In this document: positions 23,500-38,600 of the stretch, in pieces | Layout of the letters: each line of letters starts with the position of its first letter | Numbering within the stretch: position 1 is the first letter of the stretch | Assembly (NCBI RefSeq): GCF_032854445.1 | Contig: NC_088296.1 | Location: 8,840,706 to 8,904,705, forward strand | DNA: 64,000 bases | Direction of reading: 5' to 3' | Origin: Liolophura sinensis | Lineage: Eukaryota > Mollusca > Polyplacophora > Chitonida > Chitonidae | The notes under the pieces: generated by a model | Told to the model about the DNA's origin: nothing | Seen by the model: only the letters and a program-made list of their open reading frames with translations | Database searches by the model: none | Translations under genes and position numbers: made by a program

Positions 23500-23771
23500 G
23501 GGCCTCCGTGGCTCAGTCGGTTAGCGCGCTAGCGCAGCGTAAAGACCCAGCAGCGTCTCACCAATGCGGTCGCTGTGAGTTCAAGTCCAGCTCATGCTGG
23601 CTTCCTCTCCGGCAGTAAGTGGGAAGGTCTGTCAGAAACCTGCGGATGGTTGTGGGTTTCCCCCGGGCTCTGCCCGGTTTCCACCCACCATAATGCTGGC
23701 CGCTGTCGTATAAGTGAAATATTCTTGAGTACGGCGTAAAACACCAATCAAATAAGTAAATCAAATAAATA
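23500..23771 (+). mobile_element. SINE family A, full length, young copy
   Basis: Complete head, middle and tail. Flanked by a perfect 11-base target duplication AATACCGAGTA at 23487-23497 and 23772-23782. Inserted within the copy B insertion, so it is among the most recent events here. Confidence 0.95.
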
Positions 23772-24273
23772 AATACCGAGTAGATCCACGAGAAATTACA
23801 ACGTTTCATGAATATTTTAAACGTGGGACGCAGATATTCTAATCTGGCTTATATCTGACCTCTTATTCTAATACTCTTCCACATTCACTGCATGTACTAA
23901 AGCGGATAGCAAAGACTTAATAAGTGTAATGTATTTAACCATTGGGACCTTAGTAAACCATGGAGCAGTCCGTCACTTCTGTTTTATATTAGTGCATAAC
24001 AAGCTGCTTAACCACAACATAGAGTCATTTCATTTAACAAAAACCAGTACAGATAAAAGAAAATGAAAGAAAAGTTACCAGCAATATCTGCATTTATCAC
24101 ACATTTAACAAAGGAGTTTATAGCCATCTAGGGTATTGCAACCTCTGACCTTGCTGACCACGTGGTCCTTGTATAACTCATTTACAGCTGTATAATGCTA
24201 TTAAGACAGATAGACATGTTTTAATTACCTGTGGATATTTTAATTATCTACTTCCATCAACTTTTTGATTTTA

Positions 24274-24400
<127 letters not shown>

Positions 24401-25769
24401 TATGAGTATTGAAAATATACATTAATATTGATAATGAATTATATATGAATGTCATGAGACATTTGTTTGTTGGAATTTATATGGGGCTTATTATATATTT
24501 TAGTTTTAAAGTGAAAAAAAGATTCAAACTTCAAACCATATATTGACCTACATACTAAAAATTAAAACCAAAGTTACACATCTGAGTTTATGTTCCTGTT
24601 GTTGGACAAGTAAACGCTTTTCAGCTCCAGCTTGAGATGGAGTTAAGGTGTCCTCTCTCACACTTGCATTACTTCGTACATGTAAATGCAGGCAACTCTT
24701 CTAAACCAACATTTTGAATTCATTGTCAGTTGAAGCATTTCTATTTCTTTCTAACAGCTGTTGCCTTATACGTTATTATATATAGTCTGTAGTTAAGCTC
24801 ATCTATGGGACGGAAAAGAGTAGAACCTAAACAGGGTCAGAGAAAGTTGTTGTGACGTTATCAGCTACAATATCCCTGAGGAAGACAAAGCTAGACGGGA
24901 ACAACCGTGAACTAAGGCGTTGGTCGATGGGATATATGCTTTATAGTTATCTGCTTATTAAATGTGAAAACGTTTATGGAAAACACTGTATAGAGACATT
25001 TGTGCCTTTGTCACACGGGTATGCATGTGTGAGTCTACCGTAGCAGTTGTACAGTTGTCTATATCATTCGTGGCTCTGAATATTACACGATGTGTGTTAG
25101 AAATCGTTTATCTCATTTTTGAACTAAAAGAGTAAAAGCGTAATGTCAGTGTAGAGTTTCGTGTGAAATGCCTCATGGGGCAAAACGGACCTAGAGAGAC
25201 ATTTCTCTGGTGAGCGTTTTTTTAACCCACTGGCGCAACCGTCGACAAGTCAGGTTCCTGGCTATGTTAATAATCAGAGTCTACGTAGTCTATTATAACA
25301 GGATCCTTTGTACACTACCCATGGAACTACTGAGACTCGTGCCTGTGCCACCAGAATTAGCTAGTCCGTTTTGCCCCACTTTCCCCTAATTGATAAAACT
25401 TTAAAAGTAAACTTTAATATCTTGATGAACAGCACCTATTTAACATAAATACTTAGCCAACTTCGTTTTTCCTGACTTTGCAGCTTTTCACCTCAACACC
25501 TCGTCACCTGGCGCTTATCATGTCTTCATTCCACCAAGAAATCATATCATCCTACACAAGGAAAGAGTCGTGGGTTAACTAAATTCTTCCCTTCCCCGCA
25601 CACAGGAAGTTAGGCAGTGCATGCACTATGGGTTTATCAGTTACGATTCCACCAGGAAATCATGAGTTAAAATGTTTTTTCCTGCCCATCACAGGAGTTT
25701 GAAGCCCAGCCTTGGTGCTTTTAGAATCTCACCGGTGGAGAGTTAATAAGAAGCCTTCTTTATACACAT

Positions 25770-25850
25770 TTATTTGGTTGGTGTGTTACGCCGCACTCAG
25801 TAATGTTCCATTGATACAACCATCTAGAGGTAGCTGTAGACTGTCCCGCG
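25770..25850 (-). mobile_element. SINE family A tail relic inside copy B
   Basis: TATTTGGTTGGTGTGTTACG, CCGCACTCAGTAATGTTCCA and TTGATACAACCATC. This is the counterpart of the relic at 12918-12995. Confidence 0.6.
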
Positions 25851-25939
25851 TACATGTACGACCGGAACGGATACCCGAATGAGGTTTCTTTATACCAGCG
25901 ACTATAAAACTCAGCCTTCAATATGCTTAAAGCTAAGAT

Positions 25940-26660
25940 AGGAAAACCAGCCCTCCCGAGAAGTTACACATCATGAAATATAAGGACCCTGTGTTACAGA
26001 GGGGAAAACCAGCCCTCCCGAGAAGTTACACACCGTGTACTGTGTGGACACGGTGTTAGAGGAAAACCATCTCTCCTGAGAAGTTACACCTCAGGTAATG
26101 TGTGAACCCTATATTAGAGAGAAGGGAAAACCAGCTCTCCTGAGAAGATATACACCAAGTCATGTGTGGACCAAGGGTCAGAGAGACAGTTAACCTACTA
26201 CACATCAGGTAATATTTGCACAAGGTATCAGACTGACAGGAAACCCATCACAGCTGAAAAGATACACATCACCTAAAATACGGACAAGGTATCACAGAGA
26301 GGAAACCTACCGCACCTATAGAGATACACATCAGGTCATATGTGGACCAAGTGTCAGAGAGTCAGGAAACCCATCACACCTGAGAAGATACACATCAGGT
26401 ACATGTAAATATTTGCACAAAGTATCGGACAGGAAACCCATCACAGCTGACAAGATACACATCAGGTAAATATACGCACAAGGTATCAGACAGGAAACCC
26501 ATCACACCTGATATACGGGATACATATCACGTAACACATGGATAAGGTATCACAGAGAGGAAACCCATCACAATTGAAAAGATACACATCAAATAATCTA
26601 CCGACAAGTTAACAGACAGAGAGGCAATCATCACTACTGAGAAGATGCCCATCAGGTAAT
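25940..26660. repeat. ~62-bp minisatellite, copy B array
   Basis: Same unit as 13470-15350 (GAGAAGATACACATCAGGTA, GTATCAGACAGGAAACCCAT), about 12 copies. The first copies carry the CTCCCGAGAAGTTACAC variant, which is in the middle of the copy A array, so the two arrays have rearranged since duplication. Confidence 0.85.
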
Positions 26661-27150
26661 TTGAAAATGTTCAATGTGAAATTGGTATACGTATAACTCT
26701 GTGTAAAAATGCGACATACTGTGCATGATTTACGTTTGTATTACTACATTTTATGGACACTGTAATTCAACCATTCAAACGACTACACATTACACAATCA
26801 CTCATTTTTATTAAGCATATGTTTCAGAAGTTGGAACACAAAAGGCAGAGAATGGCAAAATATCACCGAATCATACATGAATACAACAACTGACATTAAA
26901 ATAACAGCAAGGTAATGAAATGGTGCAGTGACCTCATAATCTTGACCACAGGTTGTCATAGCAACAGTACTGGGGATGAAGCCACTTCCTAAGGTAAATC
27001 AGCTACAAGCCAGACTTTCATATTTGCAAAGTTCAGAGATCACAGAAATCAAAGATGATTTCCCACCTGATTTTACGTTGACACATTGTTATGTTTTACT
27101 GAAAATACATGTATGGGAACTCAAAAAACACCCAGACAAGTCACAGATGA

Positions 27151-29071
27151 GAACAGAAGCCCTTTGGATACATGACTTGAGCTGCACATCAAGTTGGAGA
27201 CCAAAGCTGGTTTTGACGGTTAAACCTAAAGAGAGGATTAAGCATGTGTAGGTCTGCAGCTCTGGGTGAAGTTAATTAAACATAACAAGGAGGCAGCTCA
27301 TGTTGTAGTTATTTATACATGTATGCAATAAAAGAGAGTCAATGTTCATACATGTACAAGAAAAACTGATTACATTTATAAAAGAAAAAGTGTGGACAGG
27401 ATCTGAATTTAAAAAACAAATGAAAAGCGATGTAACAATGATCACTTCATCAAGCTAAGCATATGCAAGCAAGAAAAAAAAACTATATTCTGAGTAAACT
27501 GCAACATAATCAATGTATATACACGTATTTAGACACTATTTATTTGTAAATATCACAATGTGGGCGTAATGCTTACACGACAGTGAATACAATAATACAT
27601 GTCACATGTTATATCACAGCACTTACATGTAAAAGTCATTTAAAGGAAAAAAGGTTATATCCATAATATATATCTGTGGTATACTTCCTTATATTTCTTA
27701 TCCTAATTGTTCAACCTTCCTCATATCCCTTACCCTAATTTTTTCAACCTTCCTTATATAGCTTACTATAAACTCTTCAACCTCTTCAGCCACCTCTTTA
27801 ACCCATAATTTGAAATATTGTTAGAGAACTACAGAGTTTGAACAAATAATTGGCACAGTTTTATGAAGCTTACATCAGTATTACAGTATGGATTAATGCC
27901 AACTGGTATTTATTCATAAAAAACTGTTTAGTGACTAAGACATAAGTGTTTATTATAGAAAACATGTCAGATGTTTACATAGTAATGTGGTAGATGTATT
28001 CAATAAACACAAATAGCTCACTAAAATGTCACTGTGTTTAGACTGAAGATAAAAATCTGATCAACAGCTTAAAATGTTTACTATTGTTAACATATGAGAT
28101 ACACAAACTATGCCCAGATCATGACAAAGTGTTAAGAACGCCAATCTTTGAATAAACTAAGTTGAAAAATAGAGAAATATACAGAAAACGAGAAACTTAC
28201 AGCTGACAACCGCATCCTAAAAACAGTCCTTGTTCAGCATGGGATTAACCTCATCATGCAGACAAAATAGGGTCGGTCCACAGGGAATTCTTGTACATTC
28301 TGGGTAATGAAACTTCTATTATAAGAAAAACACCCTTTCAAGTCGGGTTCTTTATTGGAGGGCTGGTCGGATTGCACTCAAAAGAGACAATTTTAATTTA
28401 ATAATGGCCCACAGGTTATGTTTTTCTCTCATTTTTATCCAAAACTTACATCCAAGTTACATAACACAACCGAGATGACTACATGTAGCTTATCCAACCA
28501 ACCTGTTCTAGCCCAATCTGCATCTGAGGTCAGGTGCCAAAAACTTTACCTGTACTCATCCATGTGATCTTTTTCTTTGATGTCGCTAGTTATGTAATAC
28601 CTTTCAGCCAGGTAATCACTCTCAAACCCATTACAAATTATGGTTTATTTCTCTCAAAAAACATCGCTAGTATCATTCAAAATAGAATTGTCTTGTGTAC
28701 CATGCTGCAACAACAACGTCAATCTGATCTGATCTTTTTTGACGATTTAATCTGAAACCAGTCCTGAGTTATGACATACCGGCCCGATCATGGTAAGAAA
28801 AATAATCCTTTACACCCTCAGCCACTTTCTCACAAATCTCCATTACAAAAACTAAAACTACCCAGTCATTATCTACATGTATTTTGTCTGGAAGAAACCG
28901 GACACTGATGTTCAGGACAAGTCAGACAGACTGTGTACAACTACACCAAGCTGTAAGCTTGTGACAGATTACTGAATTATTAAAAATTTGTTCAAAGAGA
29001 CATAATTAACCAGTCTATTTGAAACAAATTATAATATGATGGAAAAGATGTAATGAATAATTACCCCATGG
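27151..29071. other. Downstream flank of the TRIM gene, probable 3' untranslated region in part
   Basis: AT-rich sequence without recognised repeats. The minus strand carries AATAAA at 27914-27909, and other candidates are possible. Where the TRIM transcript ends cannot be told. Confidence 0.3.
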
Positions 29072-29649
29072 TCAGGAAGTGCTTATCATATCACAGAGAA
29101 CTGGAGGCAGAGTGGCAGAGTCCCCCGTTACCAGACGAGCAGACGCAGATCCAGATTCAGACCAGACACCAAACAAAACCCATGGCACGAGAGGCTCTGT
29201 GACGATAACATCACTGTAAGTGTACATTACCTGGTTGTTGTCACAGTCCAGGACTGTCAGTGCGTGGTCATCACAGTCCAGGTACACACCCAGGTGATGA
29301 GGTAGTGTGTAACGTCTGTACTGACGATAGTCAGGTTTGATCTCACCACCACCACGGTGACTATAACACTTGACCTCATCACCACGGTACCCCATATCAA
29401 TGTACCAGGAGTTACGGCCAGGGGCTGTCCTCCTCACACCACAGCTCTCCTGTGTCACTCCTACACGACAGTAACAGCCATGTGAACAGGTGATCTGCAC
29501 CTCCCAGTAGTACCTGCCCGTCTGGTAACGCCCGTCTGTCACAGCTCTCCCACACCACCCCGCGGACAAGTCCTCAGCCTTTACCACTGAGCCGCTGTCA
29601 GTAATTCTCAGCTCACTGTCGTCTGTCTCTGTGAATCTCAGCGTCGGCT
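29072..29649 (-). CDS. TRIM last exon: B30.2/SPRY domain
   Basis: Acceptor TTTTTTGCAG at 29652-29650. Encodes PRY-like LRFTETDDSELRITDSGSVV and the SPRY core, ending with DMISTS and TGA. The whole domain is on one exon, as in vertebrate TRIM genes. Confidence 0.9.
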
Positions 29650-32600
29650 CTGCAAAAACACAACAGAAGCAGCATAAACAACAGCAAACCATAAACACAC
29701 GCTGTAAGACAGAGGTGTAAATACCTGTACACATACCGTGGTTTTACTTTCTCCACACAATCTCTAGGAATAAAATGTCATATACTGCCGACACGAATGT
29801 AATTTATACACAGATCTCTGTCATTTTCAGCCAGTTTAAAAGAGTTGAGCTTCGACAAGAACTGGATCCATCACTAAATGACGGGTACGACATAGACCAA
29901 GTACTAGGTTAAAATTCAAACTTTTAGCACTCTAATTTGTTTGAAACTTATCACCTACAACAAGAACAATACCTTCCTCTATCCGATACTTGGTTTTAGT
30001 TGTCAGTTATGGCACATTTGAACACAAAAATCACTATGATGCTGAAGTAAGCCTGCTGGCATTCGTGAAGTAACCAGCTACCGAAGCCGTCTGTGTAGTA
30101 AGGGAGGTAACTCGCCACGCATAACTTATAAAGTGACTTTCCTTGCCATAATACCCCAAAGACTATTTAATCCATCAGAATTATTAGTAGTAAAGATTTG
30201 GATTAAATTTTCTGCAGTAGATTTAAAAAAAAAAAAGAGTTGAATATTTCAACTTTAAAAAACAAAAACAAACGTATATCAGGTGAGGAAATAAATGTAG
30301 ATCAAAAATTATTACTATATAGGCCTACATACATGGAATTTCTACCCCTGAATAATAATACTGGTAAAACAAAAACAGATATGAGGAATTATATAATATT
30401 AAGCTGGTATAAGAGGCATTGCATATATGCATATATATATAGAGCTTTTACTCCATACCTATTGTTTTATGTATATTGTTATTTACAAAGATTATTGTTA
30501 TTTATTAAGCTTGTATAATCCCCTCATGTCTTGTTTTCACCAGTATCTGTTTTATATATATTATATTCACCACCCTCCACCGACCCACCCTGTTTTTGAA
30601 ATTCTAGCTTCAACTGTACATTTTATTCTCTTTTCTTCAGTTTTTCATGCAATACCAGCTTAATATTATGTAATTCACTCTCAATCAGTCCTGCCCTTCT
30701 CCTAACTTCCCATACTTTGTCTTTCTACATGCATGCATTATATACCTATGCGCTACCTGTATATAAGCTTATGTGTTCTTTACTGTATATATCTTCTGAT
30801 GATGCCACAAACATAGAGACCGAAATATACACTTATATTATGACTCCAATATTCCAAGTCACTTCCTGTCCTCCTCCAACAGTAAGCCTACTGATCTGTA
30901 CACATTCATAACACTCAGGGGAACAATATGTTATCTGTTCTGTATTAACAGTACTCCTGCTGATTTGCAAACATGCAGTACCCTGCCATGTGTCCTGTTC
31001 TAACAGTGCACTTGCTAATTTGTATACACGAGGTAAGTATCACCCAGACTATGAGAGCTACCCTACCATGTGTCCTGTTCTAACAGTGCACTTGCTGATA
31101 TCTACACATGATGTATATATCACCCAGACAGTGAGAGGTATCCTGCCATGTGTCCTGTTCTAACAGTGCACTTGCTGATTTGTACACATGATGTATATAT
31201 CACCCAGACAGTGAGAGGTACCCTGCCATGTGTCCTGTTCTAACAGTGCACTTGCTGATATCTACACATGATGTATATATCACCCAGACAGTGAGAGGTA
31301 CCCTGCCATGTGTCCTGTTCTAACAGTGCACTTGCTGATTTGTACACATGATGTATATATCACCCAGACAGTGAGAGGTACCCTGCCATGTGTCCTCTTC
31401 TAACAGTGCACTTGCTGATATCTACACATGATGTATATATCACCCAGACAGTGAGAGGTATCCTGCCATGTGCCCTGTTCTAACAGTGCACTTGCTGATT
31501 TGTACACATGATGTATATATCACCCAGACAGTGAGAGGTACCCTGTCATCTGTCCTGTTCTAACAGTGCACTTGCTCATTTGTACACATGTTGTATATAT
31601 CACCCAGACAGTGAGAGGTACCCTGCCATCTGTCCTGTTCTAACAGTGCACTTGCTGATTTGTACACATGTTGTATATACCACCCAGACAGTGAGAGGTA
31701 CCCTGACATGTGTCCTGTTCTAACAGTGCACTTGCTGATTTGTACATATAATGTATATATCACCCAGACAGTGAGAGGTACCCTGACATGTGTCCTGTTC
31801 TAACAGTGCACTTGCTGATTTGTACATATATTGTATATATCACCCAGACAGTGAGAGGTACCCTGCCAGGTGTCCTGTTCTAACAGTGCACTTGCTCATT
31901 TGTACACATGTTGTATATACCACCCAGACAGTGAGAGGTACCCTGCCATCTGTCCTGTTCTAACAGTGCACTTGCTGATTTGTACACATGTTGTACATAT
32001 CACCCAGACAGCGAGAGGTACCGTGACATGTGTCTTGTTCTAACAGTGCACTTGCTGATTTGTACACATGATGTATATATCACCCAGACAGTGAGAGGTA
32101 TCCTGCCATGTGTCCTGTTCTAACAGTACACTTGCTGATTTGTACACATGATGTATATATCACCCAGACAGTGAGAGGTATCCTGCCATGTGTCCTGTTC
32201 TAACAGTGCACTTGCTGATTTGTACACATGATGTATATATCACCCAGACAGTGAGAGGTATCCTGCCATGTGTCCTGTTCTAACAGTGCACTTGCTGATT
32301 TGTACACATGATGTATATATCACCCAGACAGTGAGAAGTACACTGTCATGTGTCCTGTTCTAACAGTGCACTTGCTGATTTGTACACATGATGTATATAT
32401 CACCCAGACAGTGAGAGGTATCCTGCCATGTGTCCTGTTCTAACAGTACACTTGCTGATTTGTACACATGTTGTATATACCACCCAGACAGTGAGAGGTA
32501 CCCTGCCATGTGTCCTGTTCTAACAGTGCACTTGCTGATTTGTACACATGTTGTATATATCACCCAGACAGTGAGAGGTACCCTGCCATCTGTCCTGTTC

Positions 32601-35600
32601 TAACAGTGCACTTGCTTATTTGTACACATGATATATATATCACCCAGACAGTGAGAGGTACCCTGCCATGTGTCCTGTTCTAACAGTGCACTTGCTGATT
32701 TGTACACATGATGTATATATCACCCAGACAGTGAGAGGTACCCTGCCATGTGTCCTGTTCTAACAGTGCACTTGCTGATTTGTACACATGATGTATACAT
32801 CACCCAGACAGTGAGAGGTACCCTGCCATGTGTCCTGTTCTAACAGTACACTTGCTGATTTGTACACATGTTGTATATACCACTCAGACAGTGAGAGGTA
32901 CCTTGCCATGTGTCCTGTTCTAACAGTGCACTTGCTGATTTGTACACATGTTGTATATACCACCCAGACAGTGAGAGGTACACTGCCATGTGTCCTGTTC
33001 TAACAGTGCACTTGCTGATTTGTACACATGATGTATATATCACCCAGACAGTGAGAGGTACCCTGCCAGGTGTCCTGTTCTAACAGTGCACTTGCTGATT
33101 TGTACACATGATGTATATATCACCCAGACAGTGAGAGGTATCCTGCCATGTGTCCTGTTCTAACAGTACACTTGCTGATTTGTACACATGATGTAAATAT
33201 CACCCAGACACTGAGAGGTGCATTACCTACTGCCCTGTTCTAACTGTACACCTGCTGATATATAACTCTGCAATGTACTTTCCTTTTTTTTTAAAAAAAA
33301 CACATATTATTGTATACACTACATTGTTATTCATTTCTGAGCAAATCATACTGTTTATAGCTTACATTGGCTTTTAATTTCTTAGAACAGCCTACTGAAT
33401 TCCTTTTGACTTCTGAGCCCAGTGTACACTTAACAAGTACCATATCGCTACACTATTTTTATGCCTCACATTAAATGTGTTCTCTGTACACAACCTACTG
33501 TATACCTCCCATTAGTCTGTGTCCTCTGTGCACACCCTACTGTATACCTCACATTAGTTTCTGTTTTCCATGCACACCCTACTGTTTACCTCACATTAGT
33601 TTCTGTTTTCTGTGCACACCCTACTGTTTACCTCACATTAGTTTCTGTTTTCTGTGCACACCCTACTGTTTACCTCACATTAGTTTCTGTTTTCTGTTCA
33701 CACCCTACTATATGCCTCACATTCGTATGTGTCTTTCGGGCACACCCTACTGTATACCTCACATTAGTTTGTGTCTTTTGCGTACGCCCTACCGCATGCC
33801 TCACAATAGTTTGTGCTCTCTGTACACACCCTAGTATATACCCCACATTAGTTTGTGTCTTTGTAATGTAATGCTTTATTTGTTTAACAAGGATTCCCCA
33901 CAGCCCAATGGCCACTCGGGGGTCTCCTCGACAACATATCACATATGTACAGGACAAAACAAGGAATTGGAACAAACGTAAATAAAAGTAATGATACAGA
34001 TAGATAATAGACCGAATAGACTATACACATATGTATGTAATATATGTAACAACAAAAGTATGTACACTACAAAAGAATGAATCATATCATATGTAATAAA
34101 ATGAGGCTACAATGCACATAATGACTACTTACTGAAATAATGTTTATCATTATCATTTAATACAAAGGGAAATTTCAATGCTACCCATCAATTTAAAATC
34201 TCTTTGATTCTGCAACAAATTTATGCACAGTTTTTAAGACAATTTTGTTTTCATCAGGTTTTAGTTCATCGGATCCAAATAATACTATATTACAACCATA
34301 TTTTGAACACTAAGGAATAAATATTGTCTACATATTCACATAAATGATTACAATTTGGGCACGCGCGAACATTGCATAAATAGTACTTATAAATTCGCCA
34401 TTCAGAGCACTAAGTCCCATTCTGATTTGGCACTGAATAACACAGTGGTACGAATCGAACATGTTGTACAGATGAGTGAGTTCTTTATTTAAAAAAACAG
34501 AAATTGCTTTATTATTCCAACTGAGGCATTGCAGATATGACACAGTAAAAATGTTCCAATCTTTGAAAGTTTTGGGGAAGAAAGAGGAGGAAAATAATTG
34601 AATGCGTGTTTTAAAAAGTCGAACATTGTCCCTGTTTCGAAGGTTGTATGTGTTTGTATCAGTAATATTTCTGCCGTCTAATATTCTTTTTAGATAAGGA
34701 GGATTAAGTGCATTTACAATTTTATGGAAGAGTAGAATTCTATGTCATCGACATCGATTATGTGAAGATTCCCATTCGAGTTCATTTAATAAACTATTGT
34801 ATGATGTCTGACATTATCCTCCAGTACAGAGAAATGCCAGGCGTCTTTGGATAGCTTCAAGAGAGTATGCCGATTTAAGGCTAGAGTTGTCGTACAGAAC
34901 ATTGCCATATTTGATTGACAACCATAATAAGCTTTGGGAGAGAGTGACGAGACATTTTCTGGAGAGAGTTTTCTTTGCTCTGTAGAAAGTGCTTAATGTC
35001 CTGTTTGATTTCTTTACTACAGCTCGAAAGTGTTTGTTCCACTTACCATTATACTGCACAATAATGCCGAGGTGTTTGTAGGACCGAATGCTCTTTACAT
35101 TAACACCGTTTAAATACAAATTAGGATGACAAGCGTTACATTTTAGCGTTACACAGCGTGTCCTCTGTGCACACCCTACTGTATGCCTCACATTAGTCTG
35201 TGTCTTCTGGGCACACCCTATTGTATACCTTACATTAGTCTGTGTCTTCTGTACACACCCTACTGTATACCTCACATCAGTTTGTGTTTTCTGTGCACAC
35301 CCTATTGTATACCTCACATCAGTTTCTGTTTTCTGTGCACACCCTACTGTATACCTCACATCAATTTGTGTTTTCTGGGCACACCCTACTGTATGCCTCA
35401 CAATAGTTTGTGCTCTCTGTACACACCCTACTGTATGCCTCACATTAGTCTGTGTTGCACACCCTATTGCATGCCCCACATTACATGTAGCTTGTATCTC
35501 TGTTGCCCACACTATTTCATGCCTCATATTTAGTATCATCATAGTTTGTTTCTTTGTTGCCCACTCTGATGCATACCTCAGATTAGTTTGTGTCACCTTA

Positions 35601-38600
35601 ATTAATGCCGGACATAAGTTTATGTTTGTGCACACCCTAATGCATGCCTCACATTAGTTTGTGTCTTCTGTGTACACCCTATTGTACACCGCATTACTTT
35701 GTGTCTTTTGCCCACACCCTACTGTAAGCCTGACATCAGTTTGTGCTTTGTTCACACCCTAATGTACACCTCAAACTCGCTAAGCTTTTTGTACACTCTT
35801 CTCAATTTTGTTACTCTTGGAATACTGTTCATTTTCAGGGTGCACCCTGCTGTATTACGGCTCATTTCGGTTTGTTTTATTCTTAACACAGTTTGTGTCT
35901 TTGACTCACATACCAGTGTAAACACTACAGTCGCTTATGTCTTCTGAGCACACCCTACGGTACACCATTTATACATATAACAACCTACTTGTAACACATA
36001 GGGGTGACATTTGTCCACCGACTGCTGCTCCTAAGTCCTGACGTTCTTGCACTGTTTCTTTTACAGTCACCTGTCTAGGAACAACTTGGTCATGTTGTAG
36101 AGAATCTAGAAGCTTCTGTCTGCTGACTTCATGTTTCTCCAGGTCGGCTCTTATCTCATTCAATTGGTCATCAATTCTGTGAAAAGAGGAGAGAAAACAA
36201 AGACACACAGTCATGTGGTAATCCTGTGTACCATATTTTGTGATTTGTCTGAGTAAATGTATGTTTGAACACTAGATATATTTTATACTTGGGTCATGTT
36301 TTGGACAACTACAGTGTTGGTACTCAGTGTTACAGAAACACATCTGCTGACAACAGTCATGTGCACATGTATAACAAACCTAGAGAGGTATAACACAATT
36401 ATACATACGTTTTTGTGAAGTCTGTGGAACCCTGTCAAAAAACAGAAATGATCATACATATAAAATCATGTAAACATCATAACCTAAACAAAGATTCTTA
36501 ACCTACTCTATTCCTTCTAAAATCTGGGTCACCTGGTTTGCTCATTTTAGCCAATATATTTATAATCCTAGCAGAAATATTGAGTTTCTTTTCTCTCACA
36601 TGGTTAGACCATCTAATGGACAACATACTCATATCGTTACTTTTCCAAAATGCTGGTAAAGTAATGTAAAATTCTACTTTCAACACTACTAATATCTGTT
36701 CCAAATTTTAGAAGAATTAGGGTATACTTTCACCACAACATGTAACAAGAACACAGTTATAACTGAAATGTCTTACTTCCCCTATAGTACACAGGGACCC
36801 TTGGCTCTTCCCTTAAACAATTAGACCACTTCCTAGTCAATCACAGTCAAAATCAGCTCTAAATTCCAGTGTAATAAATTCTTCTTGGAGCTTTTAACAG
36901 TGAAATTTTCCCCCAAAGATTTCCCGCCAACCGAATCTTAGTTGAAAACAAAACCATTTTGTTCCACCGAGTGCATTGAAAACAGTAACCAACTTGATGT
37001 TAGTGGTTGTATAAATCCTACGTTGTCATAAGGATTTAATTCTATGCTACTGTCAGAGAAGCAATCCTTTATTAATTTCACAAGTTTTGTGACAAAGTTT
37101 TATAACAATGAAATACACTACAGTTATCTCCCCTTCCCATAGCAGCTGTGCGAAGAATATAAATCAAAAGTCCAGGGTAGAAGTCTTCTAAAGAGAAGGA
37201 TATAAACCAACGAAATCAGGATAATGAAGAAATGGCTTAATTCTGGTCTTCTTGTTAGTAGTCCTTTGTTACGGCTGTTTTATGGTTATTTTACGGCATG
37301 TTTATGAAAACAATAGCCTACAGTAAAATTTAAGTTTAAATGAAATTTTCTTGTGCATAAAACAAGGATGATGTTTAAACTCGCAAACAAACAAATACCT
37401 CAAACACAGTAAACGATATCATATTTTGTGTGTTACAAGCTTGTGAAAGTAGCCGTGTGTTAATGGCTTATCGCCTATGGGTCTGAACTTTCTGATCAGG
37501 AAGCAGTCGATATCATCCAGATGACTGAAAATTTGGACAACATACTGAGCCACGACATGATGGTTTGTTTGATTGGTGTTTTACGTCGTGCTCAACATAT
37601 TTCTCTTATATGATGGCGTTAAGAATTGTGGTTGAAGGAAACTGGGCAGAGCCAGGGGGGACATCAACCGAGATATGGTTGTCTATATACGGTTTGTACA
37701 TTGGCTAATTTATTGTTTGAAACACTGTCAAGGCTTTATTACTGTTCGTATTCACACCTCTTTTTCGAAAAACATCAAACAACATACTCTCTTTCAATAT
37801 TACATAGATAGGATCATGGAGTTGTTTAGTAGTCTAATCGCAGAGCGATTACGTTTATGGGTAGAAAAACGGACAGCGACCGGAGAGAACCACTGAACAA
37901 AGTGAAGCAGTTGAACACTGGACATAAAACTAGATCTGGCAACATGAGATGGATTTGAACACCTCATCACTGTTCATTAGTGTCACTGTATGAGGCTGGT
38001 CACAGGTTCAATAATGTGACAAAGGTAAATGAGATGCCTCTGTGTACATACTCAACATACATATCACATTTGTTTACAAATGAGCGGTCAGAACCAAGAT
38101 ATCTACAGCCCATACATGTAAGAAAACTATATATGTTCTCTGAAGCTCATAAATTATTGACAGGTCGTCCTGTGTGGTTAGTTGAAGTATTTAACTGGAG
38201 TTGAGGCAGCTGAACCAATGTTAGAGATTGTGCATGTTTGACTTACCTGTAAAAACTTGATGTCCACTGACGCCAATAAATCCTTGGAAGCCTGTACCAT
38301 CCTCTCCATTTCCTGGGCCTGTAGCTGGAAATGTTTGAGTATAGCACTACACTCCACACTCCACTGTGAATAGCGGGTTTTTATGCCATCTAAGGACTGT
38401 TGTTTCCAGGCTTGTAAGGCTTCCAAGGCTGCACAATATGCTCTTTCTACCTCTTGAGTGTGAAGTTCCTGGGTTTCCTGACAAACAGAAACAACGTTTA
38501 TTATCTCATCCAGACCATTACAGGTGTGTTCAAGAAATTATACATGCCTGTGTAACAGAGTGGAATATAAGCGCCACATAACTGTATCTACAATGTACTT

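Noticed and set aside
28220-28235. Possible 16-base microexon between TTTTTAG and GTAAGT on the minus strand
   Set aside because: It lies downstream of the TRIM stop codon and has no partner exon in phase; too short to support.
31560-33043. Series of 67-codon frames on the minus strand
   Set aside because: Identical by-products of the 80-base repeat.
33461-35635. Long Cys/Thr/Pro frames with a 14-residue period, up to 273 codons
   Set aside because: These come from the 42-base minisatellite; the longest is fused by chance to the LINE reverse transcriptase end.
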